From: an uncultured Aquimarina sp.
GTDB taxonomy: Bacteria; Bacteroidota; Bacteroidia; Flavobacteriales; Flavobacteriaceae
NCBI GenBank assembly: GCA_947498775.1
Contig: CANMLL010000001.1
Coordinates: 310,001-374,000, forward strand
Length of the DNA: 64,000 bases
Direction of reading: 5' to 3'
The notes under the pieces: generated by a model
Told to the model about the DNA's origin: nothing
Database searches by the model: none
The model's input: the letters and a program-made list of their open reading frames with translations, nothing else
Program-made: the position numbers and the translations under genes
In this document: one piece after another, positions 35,857-45,689 of the stretch
Layout of the letters: every line of letters starts with the position of its first letter
How positions within the stretch are numbered: the stretch's first letter is position 1

Positions 35857-36195
35857 AAAACACTGCTTTTTTGTGGTAAAACAGTGTTTTTTTTACAGTT
35901 TTTTTAGGGTAAAATTACAAATTTTTTAAATATTTTTTTAGTTTAAACACCTTATTATCAAATACTTATATTTAATATAAATGAAAATTACAAGTTTAAA
36001 TAATGTTAATTTTTAGGTTAAATTAAAAAAAGGGGATTTTTCCCCCCTTGATACTGTTTCAAAATACAAAAAGGGGTGGTATCTTGCTTATGCAATTATG
36101 ACGATTGTGTTTACGTTAAGTTTAGTTCGATAGGTTTTGGGGTAATCTATCTTACAGAAGTCCCGTTAATTTTTTAGCGGGGCTTTTATTTTATA
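35857..36195 (+). ncRNA. Candidate non-coding transcript bounded by hairpins
   Basis: The stretch 35703-36436 carries no convincing protein gene. On the plus strand there is a hairpin AAAACACTG/CAGTGTTTT (35857-35890) with T runs, an A+T-rich region, a G-rich hairpin AAGGGG/CCCCTT near 36030-36050, and a terminator AAGTCCCG/CGGGGCTT followed by TTTATTTT at about 36151-36195. Neither neighbouring gene ends here on this strand, so the terminators belong to something unannotated. Type and 5' end are unknown. Confidence 0.3.
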
Positions 36196-36301
36196 AGATC
36201 TAGAGTAGTTTTTATTGGTCTCAGATTTGGGTTCAAAACCCTGCAATTTTATGGCAGCACTTTAGTACTGCGAAAAAATCTGTTTTTCAATACTGTTACT
36301 A

Positions 36302-36363
36302 GTTAAAAGTTATACGTTAAAAGTTGTCTGTCTGTCTCTATCCCTAACCAAATAACTTTTAAC
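36302..36363. repeat. 12-bp inverted repeat near the end of the RND permease gene
   Basis: GTTAAAAGTTAT (36302-36313) and ATAACTTTTAAC (36352-36363) are perfect complements, with a further near-copy (CGTTAAAAGTTG) and a TGTC microsatellite between. A smaller hairpin CCTGCA/TGCAGG at 36399-36417 lies just after the permease stop codon. Confidence 0.5.
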
Positions 36364-36436
36364 AAGTAACAAAAAGCAATGTATTGCGTATCAAAACTCC
36401 TGCACTTGCAATGCAGGATGGTTTAGTTATCCTTCC

Positions 36437-38836
36437 TTACTCTTCAGAATCATCGAGCTCTTCTTCATTAGGAATGATTTTTAATGTAGGCTCTTTAAGT
36501 GTCTTTTTATTTGCGATACTACGTTCCAAAGATAATAGGAGGGACGGTAGCAGTAATAGGTTTGCCAGCATTGCAAAAAGTAAGGTTGTCGAGACTAGCC
36601 CTCCAAGGGCTTTGGTACCACCAAAACTTGAAATCATAAATACAGAAAATCCAAAAAACAAGACCGTTGAGGTATAAAACATACTTACACCAGTTTCTCG
36701 TAATGAAGCAAATACAGATTTTTTGATTCTCCAGTGATTGGATTTTAACTCTTGTCGGTATTTTGCAAGGAAGTGAATGGTGTCATCTACAGATATACCA
36801 AATGCAATACTAAAAACAAGTATAGTCGAAGGTTTTATAGGTACACCCAAGAACCCCATTAAACCTGCAGTCATAAGTAATGGCAATAAATTTGGAATTA
36901 AAGAGATAAGAATCATCTTCCAGGACCTGAACATCCAAGCCATGAATAATGCGATCAGTACCACTGCAAGACTCAGGGAGAAGGTAAGGTTCCACACCAG
37001 ATACTTTGTACCTTTCTGAAAAATAAGTGCCTTTCCAGTAAATGAAACTTCATAACGATCCTTTGGGAATATTTTCTCTAGTCTGGGAGCAAGTGTTGCC
37101 TCTATGCGATCCATTTCGTCTGTTCCTACGTCTTTCATAAAAGTCGTTATTCGTGCATATTGCCCGGTAGAATCTATATAGCTTTGCATGACTCCGGATT
37201 CAGATTCAAAAGCTTTAGCATAGGGTAGGATAAAATTTCGTTCTTGGCTAGTTGGTATTTGATAATATTTTGGATTTCCGTTATAGAAAGCTTGCTTAGA
37301 ATATTTAACTAAACTTACTATAGAAATGGGTTTTGATAGTTCTGGAGTTTCTTCAAGAAGTTCTTGAAGTTGTTCCATACGTTTCAGAGTAGATAGTTTT
37401 AAAACACCTTGTTTTCGTTTAGTATCAATCAATATTTCTAATGGCATGATCCCATCAAACTCTTCTTCAAAAAAAACAATGTCCTTATAGAAGCCGGCTG
37501 TTTTGGGCATGTCTTCTAGTAAACTTCCCGAAACTTTTATAGTGTATATGCCAATAATACTCACTATTAGAATGATAACAGAAGAGAAATAAATGGTTAC
37601 CCTTCGGGTTTTTACCATATTTTCCATCCAATCTACCAGCTTTTCCATCCATTTTTTACCCAGATGTTCTAAATGCCTTTCTTTTGGCTGAGGCATATAG
37701 CTATAAATGATAGTGATTACTAAAAGACAGAGTATGAATAAAGCGATAATATTTATAGAAGCAACAATACCAAATTCTTTGAGAAGTTTGCTTTCGGTCA
37801 AAGCAAAAGTTGCAAATCCAGAGGCAGTAGTGACATTGGTCATTAATGTAGCATTTCCTACCTTGGTAATTACGCGTTGCAATGACTTGGCTTTGTTACC
37901 GTGTTTCTTTATTTCTTGTTGGTATTTATTGATTAAAAAAATACAGTTAGGAATTCCGATTACAATGACAAGTGGTGGAATAATAGCAGTAAGAACAGTA
38001 ATTTCATACTCTAGAAGTCCTAAAAGTCCGAATGCCCACATCACTCCAATAATCACTGCGGTCATCGAGATAAAAGTAGCTCTAAAGGATCTGAAAAAGA
38101 AAAAGAAAATTAATGAAGTAACTACCAAAGCCGCAAGTATAAAAACCGAAATCTCATCCATGATGTTTTGAGAATTCATGGTTCTTATATATGGCATTCC
38201 AGATACTTTTATATCCAGATTGTTTTTGGTTTCAAAGGATGCTACTGCGGGGCGCAATACATCTTGTATAAAACGCTTTCTTAGTTTCGTATTTACAATA
38301 TCTTTTTTGAGATATAATGCACTTTGAATTGTTTGCGATTTTTTACTGTATACTAATCCTTCATAAAAAGGTAAGTTGTTAAACAACTCATTTTTATAAT
38401 CAGAAACTTGTCTTTCTGTATAAGAAGAATCTTTAATGAAGGGGACTAATTCAAATCGTTCTGGATTGGTTTTTTTTTCTAGTTTCTTAAGATCTGCTAT
38501 TGAAACAACAAGATCTATTTCTTCATATTTTTTAAATGAATTATTAAAATCATTCCAGGCTTTTAATTTTTCGGGTGTAAAAAGGGAGCTGTCTTTAACG
38601 GCCATTACAATTAGATTTCCTTCTTCTCCAAATTTTTCGAGGAAACTCTGGTACTTTATGTTTATTTCATGATCATCGGGAAGCAAATTGGCTTCAGAGT
38701 GAGAAAACCTCATGTTTTTCCACTGAAACCCCATATACACAGTTACTCCAATTATTACCAGAAATATTACAGCTCTGTTGCGAAGTATAATACCAGCTAA
38801 CGCATTCCAAAACCCAAAAGTGAATAATTTTGTCAT
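36437..38836 (-). CDS. RND-superfamily (MMPL/HAE3-like) transporter
   Basis: A 799-residue membrane protein from ATG at 38836 (MTKLFTFGFWNA); a TTG seven codons upstream was rejected. It has the RND layout of two repeats, each with one membrane helix, a large extracytoplasmic loop, and five more helices. The second repeat has GISVDDT, the Asp pair used as proton relay in MMPL proteins, whereas the corresponding place in the first repeat has GIPNCIF. HAE3-type transporters move hydrophobic molecules such as lipids or hopanoids. No membrane-fusion or outer-membrane partner is encoded nearby. Confidence 0.88.
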   Translation of the reverse strand: MTKLFTFGFWNALAGIILRNRAVIFLVIIGVTVYMGFQWKNMRFSHSEANLLPDDHEINIKYQSFLEKFGEEGNLIVMAVKDSSLFTPEKLKAWNDFNNSFKKYEEIDLVVSIADLKKLEKKTNPERFELVPFIKDSSYTERQVSDYKNELFNNLPFYEGLVYSKKSQTIQSALYLKKDIVNTKLRKRFIQDVLRPAVASFETKNNLDIKVSGMPYIRTMNSQNIMDEISVFILAALVVTSLIFFFFFRSFRATFISMTAVIIGVMWAFGLLGLLEYEITVLTAIIPPLVIVIGIPNCIFLINKYQQEIKKHGNKAKSLQRVITKVGNATLMTNVTTASGFATFALTESKLLKEFGIVASINIIALFILCLLVITIIYSYMPQPKERHLEHLGKKWMEKLVDWMENMVKTRRVTIYFSSVIILIVSIIGIYTIKVSGSLLEDMPKTAGFYKDIVFFEEEFDGIMPLEILIDTKRKQGVLKLSTLKRMEQLQELLEETPELSKPISIVSLVKYSKQAFYNGNPKYYQIPTSQERNFILPYAKAFESESGVMQSYIDSTGQYARITTFMKDVGTDEMDRIEATLAPRLEKIFPKDRYEVSFTGKALIFQKGTKYLVWNLTFSLSLAVVLIALFMAWMFRSWKMILISLIPNLLPLLMTAGLMGFLGVPIKPSTILVFSIAFGISVDDTIHFLAKYRQELKSNHWRIKKSVFASLRETGVSMFYTSTVLFFGFSVFMISSFGGTKALGGLVSTTLLFAMLANLLLLPSLLLSLERSIANKKTLKEPTLKIIPNEEELDDSEE

Positions 38837-38921
38837 TCCTTTATTTTCCAGTTGCAAATGTAAGGATTTGAAGAGTTATTAGTCGTGAATTTTTGCAAGA
38901 AAATTATTTACTACAAAATGA

Positions 38922-41363
38922 TTATAGTTTTAGATAAAAAGTAAATTTAAATGAAATATTATCTTCAAATCTCGGTAGATGATAACCTCCATATCGATAT
39001 GCAAAACTTAGGCCAAAACCGGCAAATAACTTGTTAATTTCAAAACCAGATTCTTGATACCCTTGCTGCAATGAGGTGAATTCTACTCCTTGATGATCCT
39101 GGCGGTTGCTTACATCTCCAATGGCATATCTGGTAATGAACACAATTTCTGGTTTAAGCCAATCGGCAACCCGAATAGGTTTTATACGATGTTTTATTTG
39201 TAAGGTAGTTAGTCGATCACTAAAAAATTCACCAAAGAACATGGTTTCAAAAGTTCTTCGTCCTGCCACAGAAAATCGTTGAAACACGGTTTCTTTTGTG
39301 GGGGCATTTGGGTATGCGTGATATAAGTGTGTAAGTGGCACATCTCCACTGGCTATATCTGCTTCAAAAAGAATGCTTGTACTCGATTGATTAATACGAT
39401 TAATGATATATTCTGCTTTGATCCCTATTTTGCTATAGCTAAAATTACTATCAAATATTCCTTTGAACCCTTGCGTGTATTGGGTAGTAATCTTGGGATA
39501 GCCGTCCTTTATTTCTTTAATGCCGGTAGGGGTTTTTAAAAACTTACTAAAAGGGCTCCAGCGCATAGCAATAGTAGCTTCTGCAGTTTTATATGCCGAA
39601 AAAAGAGTTTCATTATTAAGAAATCTATATGCTCCGGTTTGGTTGATATTACTTACAGAAAATTGTGTTTCTGATAAAAGTTTTGGAAAAATCTGATGTT
39701 GTATACTTGAACTCCAGGTTCTATGTTTATAGTAAAAATCGATATTAACAAGCCTAGGTTCGAATAATGAGTATACTCTTCTATCGGTTAAATAAAGAAA
39801 ACTACCTACTTCTTTTATATCATCTGTATAGTTGAAGTTAAGCCAAGAGCCCGAATTTTTATTTATTAATGCGCCTCCTCCAACTCCAAATTTTGATTTC
39901 GAATCTCTAAAACCATAAACCAGATACCCTTCTAATCTGAACCGTTTTGAAAACTTCTTATTTGTAAGACCACCTATACCTAATCTTAAACCTTCGTAAT
40001 TGTTATATTTTATAGGGTAGGTAAGGTCAAAATCAAAGAATCCCACCGGGTAGTAGCCTAAATTAAAGCTTTGAATAACATTAATCCTGCGTTTTATGTT
40101 CTGTACTTTTACGATACTATCAACAATGGGGAATGAGTTTAAGTCTTTTTCGGTAATTGCACTAGTGCGGTACTGATTCCAATAGGCTTCGGGTCTATTA
40201 TTAGCTTTGGGATCAATTTTTATAGATGCTTGGTTTTGCTTTATATCTTGTTCACTGTTTATATCGATATCAAACAAATCGGTCTTAGAAACTAAAAAAT
40301 CATTATTGCCTGTAAAACTTCTTTTGTCGCTTGCCAATCTACCCACGGATATTTGCCCGCCAAAAAGGTTCACTTTTTGCCTTCCGTTACCTGGTCTGAT
40401 AGAAATTTCCTGACGTATTGGAAACCAACTTTTATGTTCGGGGAAATATTCAAAATCATGAGTAGCCATCACATTAAGTTCACCGCGTAGTTCGATAATA
40501 GCTTTTTGAATTGCTAAAGTCTTCATGTCTATATACAATACTCCCTCTAAGCTGGCGTAATTTCTTGACTTACGTGGTTGAAAAAGTATTACAAAAGCGG
40601 GTTTTTTGTCTTGAGTGGTATCAAGAATTTTGTAATAATAGTTTCTTAGTGCTCTGTTTGATAAAGGGCCTATGTACTTATCTTCAAAAATAGTATAGTC
40701 TTCATTGTACAATGAGTTAGACTGTACTTTAATACCCAAAACATTGTATATAGGTTCTTCAAAACCGGTCATTCTTGTAGCCAAAACGGTCTCTTTTTCC
40801 CCAGCCTTTTTGTTAAACTGGTGCATACTGATTTTTTCAGATAAAAAAGAATGGGCTTTATTGATAAGTTGTTTTATATCCACATTGGTAGTATCTTGAA
40901 GATCTAATGTGGCTTGATTGTCTTCTGTAATTTTAAATTTATTATAACTTTTATAGCTATAACTATTTAGCAATTTTTGAGGGTTGTTTTGATTTTTTTT
41001 GCGAATCGCTTCTTTGATTATTTTGGCGGCTATGTTTTCGGTTACATCCAGATTTACCGGAGCCAAATTCTCTTCTTTTGGAAACAGTTTTACTTCAATT
41101 TTTTCTTTGGAGTTTGAAGGAATAAGAACATTTCTTGTTTGATATCCTATATAGCTCACTGTAAGATTAACGGGATAGTTTTTACATCGGATGATAAATT
41201 CACCACTAACTGAGGTAAGTGCATAAGATGAAGTGCCTGTTTTTACGGTTGCAAATGGTAAGGGTTGGTTAGAACTTCCATCAATCACAACGCCATTAAT
41301 GCTAACCTGGGATATTAAGACAAAGTGGGTAAAAAATAATAAACAAAATAATTTGTTTCGCAT
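38922..41363 (-). CDS. DUF5686 family protein with carboxypeptidase-regulatory-like domain
   Basis: An 813-residue outer-membrane protein from the ATG at 41363, which gives a proper signal peptide (MRNKLFCLLFFTHFVLIS). Residues 20-95 form the carboxypeptidase-regulatory-like beta-sandwich (INGVVIDGSSNQPLPFATV); the rest is DUF5686, rich in beta strands ending with FKFTFYLKL as in outer-membrane barrels. Related to TonB-type proteins but lacking a plug. Function unknown; commonly found in Flavobacteriaceae. Confidence 0.85.
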   Translation of the reverse strand: MRNKLFCLLFFTHFVLISQVSINGVVIDGSSNQPLPFATVKTGTSSYALTSVSGEFIIRCKNYPVNLTVSYIGYQTRNVLIPSNSKEKIEVKLFPKEENLAPVNLDVTENIAAKIIKEAIRKKNQNNPQKLLNSYSYKSYNKFKITEDNQATLDLQDTTNVDIKQLINKAHSFLSEKISMHQFNKKAGEKETVLATRMTGFEEPIYNVLGIKVQSNSLYNEDYTIFEDKYIGPLSNRALRNYYYKILDTTQDKKPAFVILFQPRKSRNYASLEGVLYIDMKTLAIQKAIIELRGELNVMATHDFEYFPEHKSWFPIRQEISIRPGNGRQKVNLFGGQISVGRLASDKRSFTGNNDFLVSKTDLFDIDINSEQDIKQNQASIKIDPKANNRPEAYWNQYRTSAITEKDLNSFPIVDSIVKVQNIKRRINVIQSFNLGYYPVGFFDFDLTYPIKYNNYEGLRLGIGGLTNKKFSKRFRLEGYLVYGFRDSKSKFGVGGGALINKNSGSWLNFNYTDDIKEVGSFLYLTDRRVYSLFEPRLVNIDFYYKHRTWSSSIQHQIFPKLLSETQFSVSNINQTGAYRFLNNETLFSAYKTAEATIAMRWSPFSKFLKTPTGIKEIKDGYPKITTQYTQGFKGIFDSNFSYSKIGIKAEYIINRINQSSTSILFEADIASGDVPLTHLYHAYPNAPTKETVFQRFSVAGRRTFETMFFGEFFSDRLTTLQIKHRIKPIRVADWLKPEIVFITRYAIGDVSNRQDHQGVEFTSLQQGYQESGFEINKLFAGFGLSFAYRYGGYHLPRFEDNISFKFTFYLKL

Positions 41364-41392
41364 TATACTGACAAAGTTCAAAAAACGAAGAT

Positions 41393-41430
41393 ACAAAAAA
41401 AGCGTTTTCTATATGGAAACGCTTTTATAT
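41393..41430 (-). terminator. Rho-independent terminator of frr
   Basis: AAAAGCGTTT/AAACGCTTTT (41397-41406 with 41417-41426), 10-nt loop, followed on the minus strand by a T run. It lies between the frr stop codon and the DUF5686 start. Confidence 0.82.
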
Positions 41431-41454
41431 ATAATTAACGTATTCAAAAAAATG

Positions 41455-42018
41455 TTAAACTGTCATAATTTCTTTTTCTTTAACACTTAACATATCATCA
41501 ATTTTTTTGATAAACGTATCTGTTAGTTCTTGAATGTCTAGTTCTGTATTTTTTGCCATGTCTTCAGATAACCCTTCTTTTTCTAGTTTTTTGATTTCAG
41601 TATTGGCATTTTTACGATCATTGCGCACCCCAACCTTAGAATCCTCGGCTTCAGATTTTGCCTGTTTTGCAAGTTCTTTACGTCGTTCTTCAGTTAAGGG
41701 AGGTACATTAATAATCACACTCTCTCCATTATTCATTGGATTAAACCCAAGATTGGCCGCCTGAATTCCTTTTTCAATCTCTGGAATAAGAGATTTTTCG
41801 AAAGGCTGAATAGTAATAGTTCGAGCATCTGGAGTTGTTATATTTCCTACTTGATTTAAGGGGGTAGGAGTACCATAATATTCGACCATCACGCCGCCAA
41901 GCATGGATGGCGAAGCTTTTCCGGCTCTAATATTAAGTAATTTTTTTTCTAAATGAGCAATTGCAGCGTTCATTGACTCTTTAGTCGAATCTATAATAAA
42001 ATCTATTTCTTCTTTCAT
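41455..42018 (-). CDS. frr: Ribosome recycling factor
   Basis: A 187-residue protein of standard length. The N-terminal KESMNAAIAHLEKKLLNIRAG and the SMLGGVMVEYYGTPTPLNQV segment, plus VPPLTEERRKELAK in the middle, are characteristic. It releases ribosomes from mRNA after termination together with EF-G. It lies 75 bases downstream of pyrH on the same strand, the usual order in bacteria. Confidence 0.97.
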   Translation of the reverse strand: MKEEIDFIIDSTKESMNAAIAHLEKKLLNIRAGKASPSMLGGVMVEYYGTPTPLNQVGNITTPDARTITIQPFEKSLIPEIEKGIQAANLGFNPMNNGESVIINVPPLTEERRKELAKQAKSEAEDSKVGVRNDRKNANTEIKKLEKEGLSEDMAKNTELDIQELTDTFIKKIDDMLSVKEKEIMTV

Positions 42019-42092
42019 TTTTTATTTCTTTACTTTTGACTTATCAAAAACATATACCTTACTTTTGGTTTGGTATGGAGTAAATATTATGA

Positions 42093-42800
42093 TTAAAGGT
42101 TTACTTGTGTGCCAACAGATTCTCCAGAAACAACTCTAAGGAGATTACCTGCTTTATTCATATCGAAAACTATTATTGGTAGCTCATTTTCTTGACTTAA
42201 GGTAAATGCTGTTGTATCCATTACTTTTAATCCTTTTCTTAATACATCATCAAACGAAATGAAATCGAATTTTGTTGCATCCGCATTTTTCTCTGGATCT
42301 GAAGTATATATTCCATCTACTCTGGTTCCTTTAAGGATAACATCGGCATTAATCTCGATTGCTCTAAGTACTGCTGCAGAATCTGTAGTAAAATATGGAT
42401 TTCCTGTTCCTCCTCCAAAAATTACAACGCGGCCCTTTTCAAGATGGCGTAATGCTCTTCTTTTGATAAACGGTTCTGCAACTTCATTTATTTTTATAGC
42501 AGATTGTAACCGAGTAGGAATATCTGCATCCTCAAGAGCGCTTTGCAATGCTAATCCATTGATAACGGTTGCCAGCATTCCCATGTGATCTGCCTGCACT
42601 CTATCCATTCCTTTGCTAGCACCGGCAACACCTCTAAAAATATTACCTCCTCCAATAACAATGGCTATTTCTACTCCCTTGTCTGTGATTTGTTTGATTT
42701 CATGCGCGTATTCGGCCAATCTTTTTGGATCAATACCATATTGGCGTTCCCCCATAAGGGCTTCACCTGATAATTTTAGTAATATTCTTTTGTATTTCAT
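42093..42800 (-). CDS. pyrH: UMP kinase
   Basis: A 235-residue amino-acid-kinase-fold enzyme that makes UDP from UMP. It has the N-terminal [22 protein letters not shown], and the [12 protein letters not shown] motif that is specific to bacterial UMP kinases. A -7 element (TATATTTG) at 42821-42828 suggests it is transcribed separately from tsf. Confidence 0.97.
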   Translation of the reverse strand: MKYKRILLKLSGEALMGERQYGIDPKRLAEYAHEIKQITDKGVEIAIVIGGGNIFRGVAGASKGMDRVQADHMGMLATVINGLALQSALEDADIPTRLQSAIKINEVAEPFIKRRALRHLEKGRVVIFGGGTGNPYFTTDSAAVLRAIEINADVILKGTRVDGIYTSDPEKNADATKFDFISFDDVLRKGLKVMDTTAFTLSQENELPIIVFDMNKAGNLLRVVSGESVGTQVNL

Positions 42801-42820
42801 TGCTAGGTTTAACTATGATG

Positions 42821-42828
42821 CAAATATA
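42821..42828 (-). promoter_or_regulatory. -7 element of the pyrH promoter
   Basis: TATATTTG on the minus strand, 20 bases before the pyrH start codon, fits TAnnTTTG. No clear -33. Confidence 0.45.
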
Positions 42829-42899
42829 ATGATATTCTTAATTTAGAAAATATTTTAGAATATAAAGCTTTTCTTTTTGTCGCATCTAGTTCTAGTGAA

Positions 42900-42931
42900 A
42901 TTAAAAAACCCCTTTAAAAATGGGTTCTTTT
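42900..42931 (-). terminator. Orphan hairpin terminator between tsf and pyrH
   Basis: On the minus strand AACCC, a 9- to 10-nt loop and GGGGTT followed by TTTT. The tsf gene already has its own terminator at 43155-43186, so this second one points to a separate minus-strand transcript in between. Confidence 0.5.
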
Positions 42932-43154
42932 CCCCTATACAAGGTATTGATTGGTTTTGAATAATGTTATACGTTTGCCTCAGGGAAAACAAAAAAATGA
43001 GGGGGATGATAAATATTTTTGAAATAGTGCATAAACATTTGTTAAGACTGATTGGGGAGTTAGTCTTTATTTTGGGGGCAAAGTCTTGAGAAGATTCAAG
43101 GTTTTGTATTGTTGAAAGCATTATCAACAAAGTATTTTGAAAAATGTGGAAGAA

Positions 43155-43186
43155 AAAACCGCTCTTAATTTATTAGGAGCGGTTTT
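43155..43186 (-). terminator. Rho-independent terminator of tsf
   Basis: A perfect 10-bp stem AAAACCGCTC/GAGCGGTTTT with a 12-nt loop, flanked on the minus-strand side by TTTT. It lies 42 bases after the tsf stop codon. Confidence 0.85.
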
Positions 43187-43227
43187 TAAATTTTCGGTGA
43201 TTTAACGAAAAAAAAGTATACTTTGGT

Positions 43228-44193
43228 TTATCCTAAAGTTACTCTTTCAAAAGCAGATACAGTAACATCACCATATGATTCAACATATTTTGCAACATTA
43301 ATTTTTTCATCTTTGATGAAATTCTGATCTAATAAACATTGCTCTTGATCTAGAGTTGTGTTGTCAGAAATAAAACGCTCCATTTTTCCTGGTAGAATTC
43401 TATCCCAGATTTTTTCTGGTTTACCTTCTGCTTTTAATTCTGCTTTTGCATCTTCTTCTGCTTTTGCCAAAACTTCAGGAGTTAATTGGGACATAGAGAT
43501 ATATTGAGGCACATTTTTAAGTGTTTTACCTAAGCGACCTAATTCTATATTGTCTTTTTCAATTACAGCAATTCTTGCTTCAGTTTCTGAAGCTACATAA
43601 GCAGGATCAAAATCTTTATAAGAAAGTGTTGTTGCTCCCATAGAAGCAATTTGCATTGCCAAATCTTTTGCTAATACATCAACCTTATCTACTTTGGCAG
43701 ATAATCCAACTAGGGCAGCAATTTTGTTTATATGTACGTATGAGCCAACATAAGGAGCTTCTAATTTAGAAAAAGAATTAATTTCTAATTTTTCACCAAT
43801 AACACCGGTTTGCTCAACTAGTTTTTCGGCAACGGTCATTCCTCCAAAATCTGCAGCCAAAAACTCTTCTTTAGAAGAATAATTTAATGCAAGTTCTGCT
43901 AATTCATTTGCTAGGGCAACAAAGCTTTCGTTTTTACCAACGAAATCGGTCTCACAACCTAGAACAATAGATACACCAACAGTGTTGTCTGCGTTTATTT
44001 TAGAAATTGCAGCTCCTTCAGAAGACTCACGGTCTGCTCTTTTTGCAGCAACTTTTTGTCCTTTTTTTCTTAGAACTTCGATAGCTTTATCAAAATCTCC
44101 TTCAGCTTCTACAAGTGCTTTTTTACAATCCATCATTCCAGCACCTGTTGCCTTGCGTAATTTACTTACTTCTGCGGCTGTAATATTTGCCAT
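43228..44193 (-). CDS. tsf: Translation elongation factor Ts
   Basis: A 321-residue guanine-nucleotide exchange factor for EF-Tu. The start ITAAEVSKLRKATGAGMMDCKKAL is the typical UBA-like N-terminal domain, and GCETDFVGKNESF is the conserved EF-Tu contact region. It is longer than the E. coli protein (283 residues), as is usual in Bacteroidota. It lies 137 bases downstream of rpsB and ends at a strong terminator. Confidence 0.97.
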   Translation of the reverse strand: MANITAAEVSKLRKATGAGMMDCKKALVEAEGDFDKAIEVLRKKGQKVAAKRADRESSEGAAISKINADNTVGVSIVLGCETDFVGKNESFVALANELAELALNYSSKEEFLAADFGGMTVAEKLVEQTGVIGEKLEINSFSKLEAPYVGSYVHINKIAALVGLSAKVDKVDVLAKDLAMQIASMGATTLSYKDFDPAYVASETEARIAVIEKDNIELGRLGKTLKNVPQYISMSQLTPEVLAKAEEDAKAELKAEGKPEKIWDRILPGKMERFISDNTTLDQEQCLLDQNFIKDEKINVAKYVESYGDVTVSAFERVTLG

Positions 44194-44330
44194 ATCTTTT
44201 TAATATTTAATGTGTAAATGTGTTTTTATATAAAAGATGAGTCGTTTAGTTTGTACTACAAGAGTAAAGAACCAAACGACTCAATAATTTTTAAACTATA
44301 ATGATTGTCTAATTGTCAATCAATGAATGT

Positions 44331-45173
44331 TTATTCTTCTTCTTGTTTAGCATCTTCAGTTACCACTGGCGCTTCAACTTCTGCTACAGCAGGAGCCTCT
44401 ACTTTTACTTCAGCTGGTTTTGCTTCGGTAGCTTTTGCTTCAGCCTTTGCAGGAGCATCTTTTTTAGGAGCGTCTTTTGAAGCTTTTCTTTCGCTTAGGC
44501 CTTCAATAATAGCGTCGCTAACATAAGTCATTACCTTGTCGATAGATTTTGAAGCATCATCATTTGCAGGGATTAAATAATCAACCTGACGCGGATCAGA
44601 GTTGGTATCTACCATTGCAAAAATTGGAATGTTTAATTTCTGAGCTTCTTTTACTGCGATGTGTTCGCGAGTGATATCTACAACAAATAATGCTCCAGGT
44701 AGACGAGTCATATCAGAGATAGAACCAAGGTTCTTTTCTAATTTTGCTCTTAAACGGTCTACTTGTAAACGTTCTTTTTTGGATAATGTGTTGAAGGTAC
44801 CGTCTTTCTTCATTCTATCGATAGCAGCCATTTTTTTAACCGCTTTACGAATAGTAACAAAGTTAGTAAGCATACCACCAGGCCATCTTTCTGTAATATA
44901 AGGCTGGTTTGCTTTGCTTGCTTTTTCGGCTACGATTTCTTTAGCTTGTTTCTTGGTCGCAACAAAAAGGATTTTTCTGCCGGACGCTGCAATCTTTTTT
45001 AAAGCTTCGCTAGATTCTTCAATTTTTGCTGCAGTTTTATATAAATTAATGATGTGAATACCATTACGCTCCATATAAATATATGGGGCCATGTTTGGAT
45101 CCCATCTTCTTGTAAGGTGTCCAAAGTGTACACCTGCATCAAGTAATTCTTTTACTTCGATATTGTTTGCCAT
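44331..45173 (-). CDS. rpsB: 30S ribosomal protein S2
   Basis: A 280-residue S2. The N-terminal NIEVKELLDAGVHFGHLTRRWDPNM and the PGALFVVDITREHIAVKEA segment are standard. The last 50 residues are an extra Ala/Lys/Glu/Pro-rich low-complexity tail (many KAEAKATE-like and VEAPAV-like units) not found in E. coli S2 (241 residues). Such tails are common in Bacteroidota ribosomal proteins. A hairpin upstream may regulate it. Confidence 0.97.
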   Translation of the reverse strand: MANNIEVKELLDAGVHFGHLTRRWDPNMAPYIYMERNGIHIINLYKTAAKIEESSEALKKIAASGRKILFVATKKQAKEIVAEKASKANQPYITERWPGGMLTNFVTIRKAVKKMAAIDRMKKDGTFNTLSKKERLQVDRLRAKLEKNLGSISDMTRLPGALFVVDITREHIAVKEAQKLNIPIFAMVDTNSDPRQVDYLIPANDDASKSIDKVMTYVSDAIIEGLSERKASKDAPKKDAPAKAEAKATEAKPAEVKVEAPAVAEVEAPVVTEDAKQEEE

Positions 45174-45260
45174 TTTTGTAATAGTTTACGTTCTGTTGAA
45201 TTAGCAATGCACAAGTGGCTACTTTTAGTACGGCCTTGAGCATTTAGATGCTAAACTAAC

Positions 45261-45278
45261 ATCCCAATATGTTGGGAT
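45261..45278. promoter_or_regulatory. Perfect palindrome between rpsI and rpsB
   Basis: ATCCCAATATGTTGGGAT at 45261-45278 forms a 7-bp stem (ATCCCAA/TTGGGAT) with loop TATG, 25 bases after the rpsI stop codon and 88 before rpsB. There is no T run on the minus strand, so it is more like a processing site or r-protein leader than a terminator. Confidence 0.45.
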
Positions 45279-45302
45279 AACAACAAATACTGTTTTAATA
45301 AA

Positions 45303-45689
45303 TTAACGTTTAGAAAACTGGAATTTTTTACGCGCTTTCTTCTGACCGAATTTTTTACGCTCTACCATTCTTGGATCTCTGGTCAATAAACCTTCTGGTT
45401 TAAGGATTGATCTGTTTTCTTCGTCTAATTCGCATACCGCTCTTGATATTGCCAAACGAACAGCTTCAGCCTGTCCAGTAATTCCTCCACCATATACATT
45501 TACATTTACATCGTATTTATCCTCATTACTCGTTAAAGTTAAAGGCTGGTTTACTTTGTACTGTAAAGTAGCAGTAGTGAAATACTCATTAAGGTCTTTT
45601 TTGTTAACCATAATTTTCCCAGAACCATCTTTAAGATAAACTCTAGCAACAGCCGTTTTTCTACGACCAATTTTGTGAATAACGTCCAT
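45303..45689 (-). CDS. rpsI: 30S ribosomal protein S9
   Basis: A 128-residue S9. [18 protein letters not shown] and the C-terminal [17 protein letters not shown], whose last Lys-Arg contacts the P-site tRNA, identify it. Its start codon overlaps the rplM stop codon (TAATG), showing coupling. Confidence 0.98.
   Translation of the reverse strand: MDVIHKIGRRKTAVARVYLKDGSGKIMVNKKDLNEYFTTATLQYKVNQPLTLTSNEDKYDVNVNVYGGGITGQAEAVRLAISRAVCELDEENRSILKPEGLLTRDPRMVERKKFGQKKARKKFQFSKR

Larger units (their letters stand above)
42829..43227. other. Intergenic region between pyrH and tsf
   Basis: About 400 bases without a convincing protein gene. It holds the tsf terminator (43155-43186), a second terminator (42900-42931) and the pyrH promoter. 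An open frame on the minus strand runs through the second terminator and was not accepted as coding. Confidence 0.55.

Noticed and set aside
36229..36242. GGGTTCAAAACCCT, resembling a tRNA T arm
   Set aside because: The T stem has mismatches and there is no acceptor or anticodon arm around it; chance or a very decayed remnant.
36384..36677. Plus-strand 97-codon frame opposite the RND permease end
   Set aside because: Antisense shadow of a well-supported gene; no domain.
42855..43130. 91-codon minus-strand frame between tsf and pyrH
   Set aside because: It runs through a rho-independent terminator and has no domain or good start; more likely chance in AT-rich DNA.
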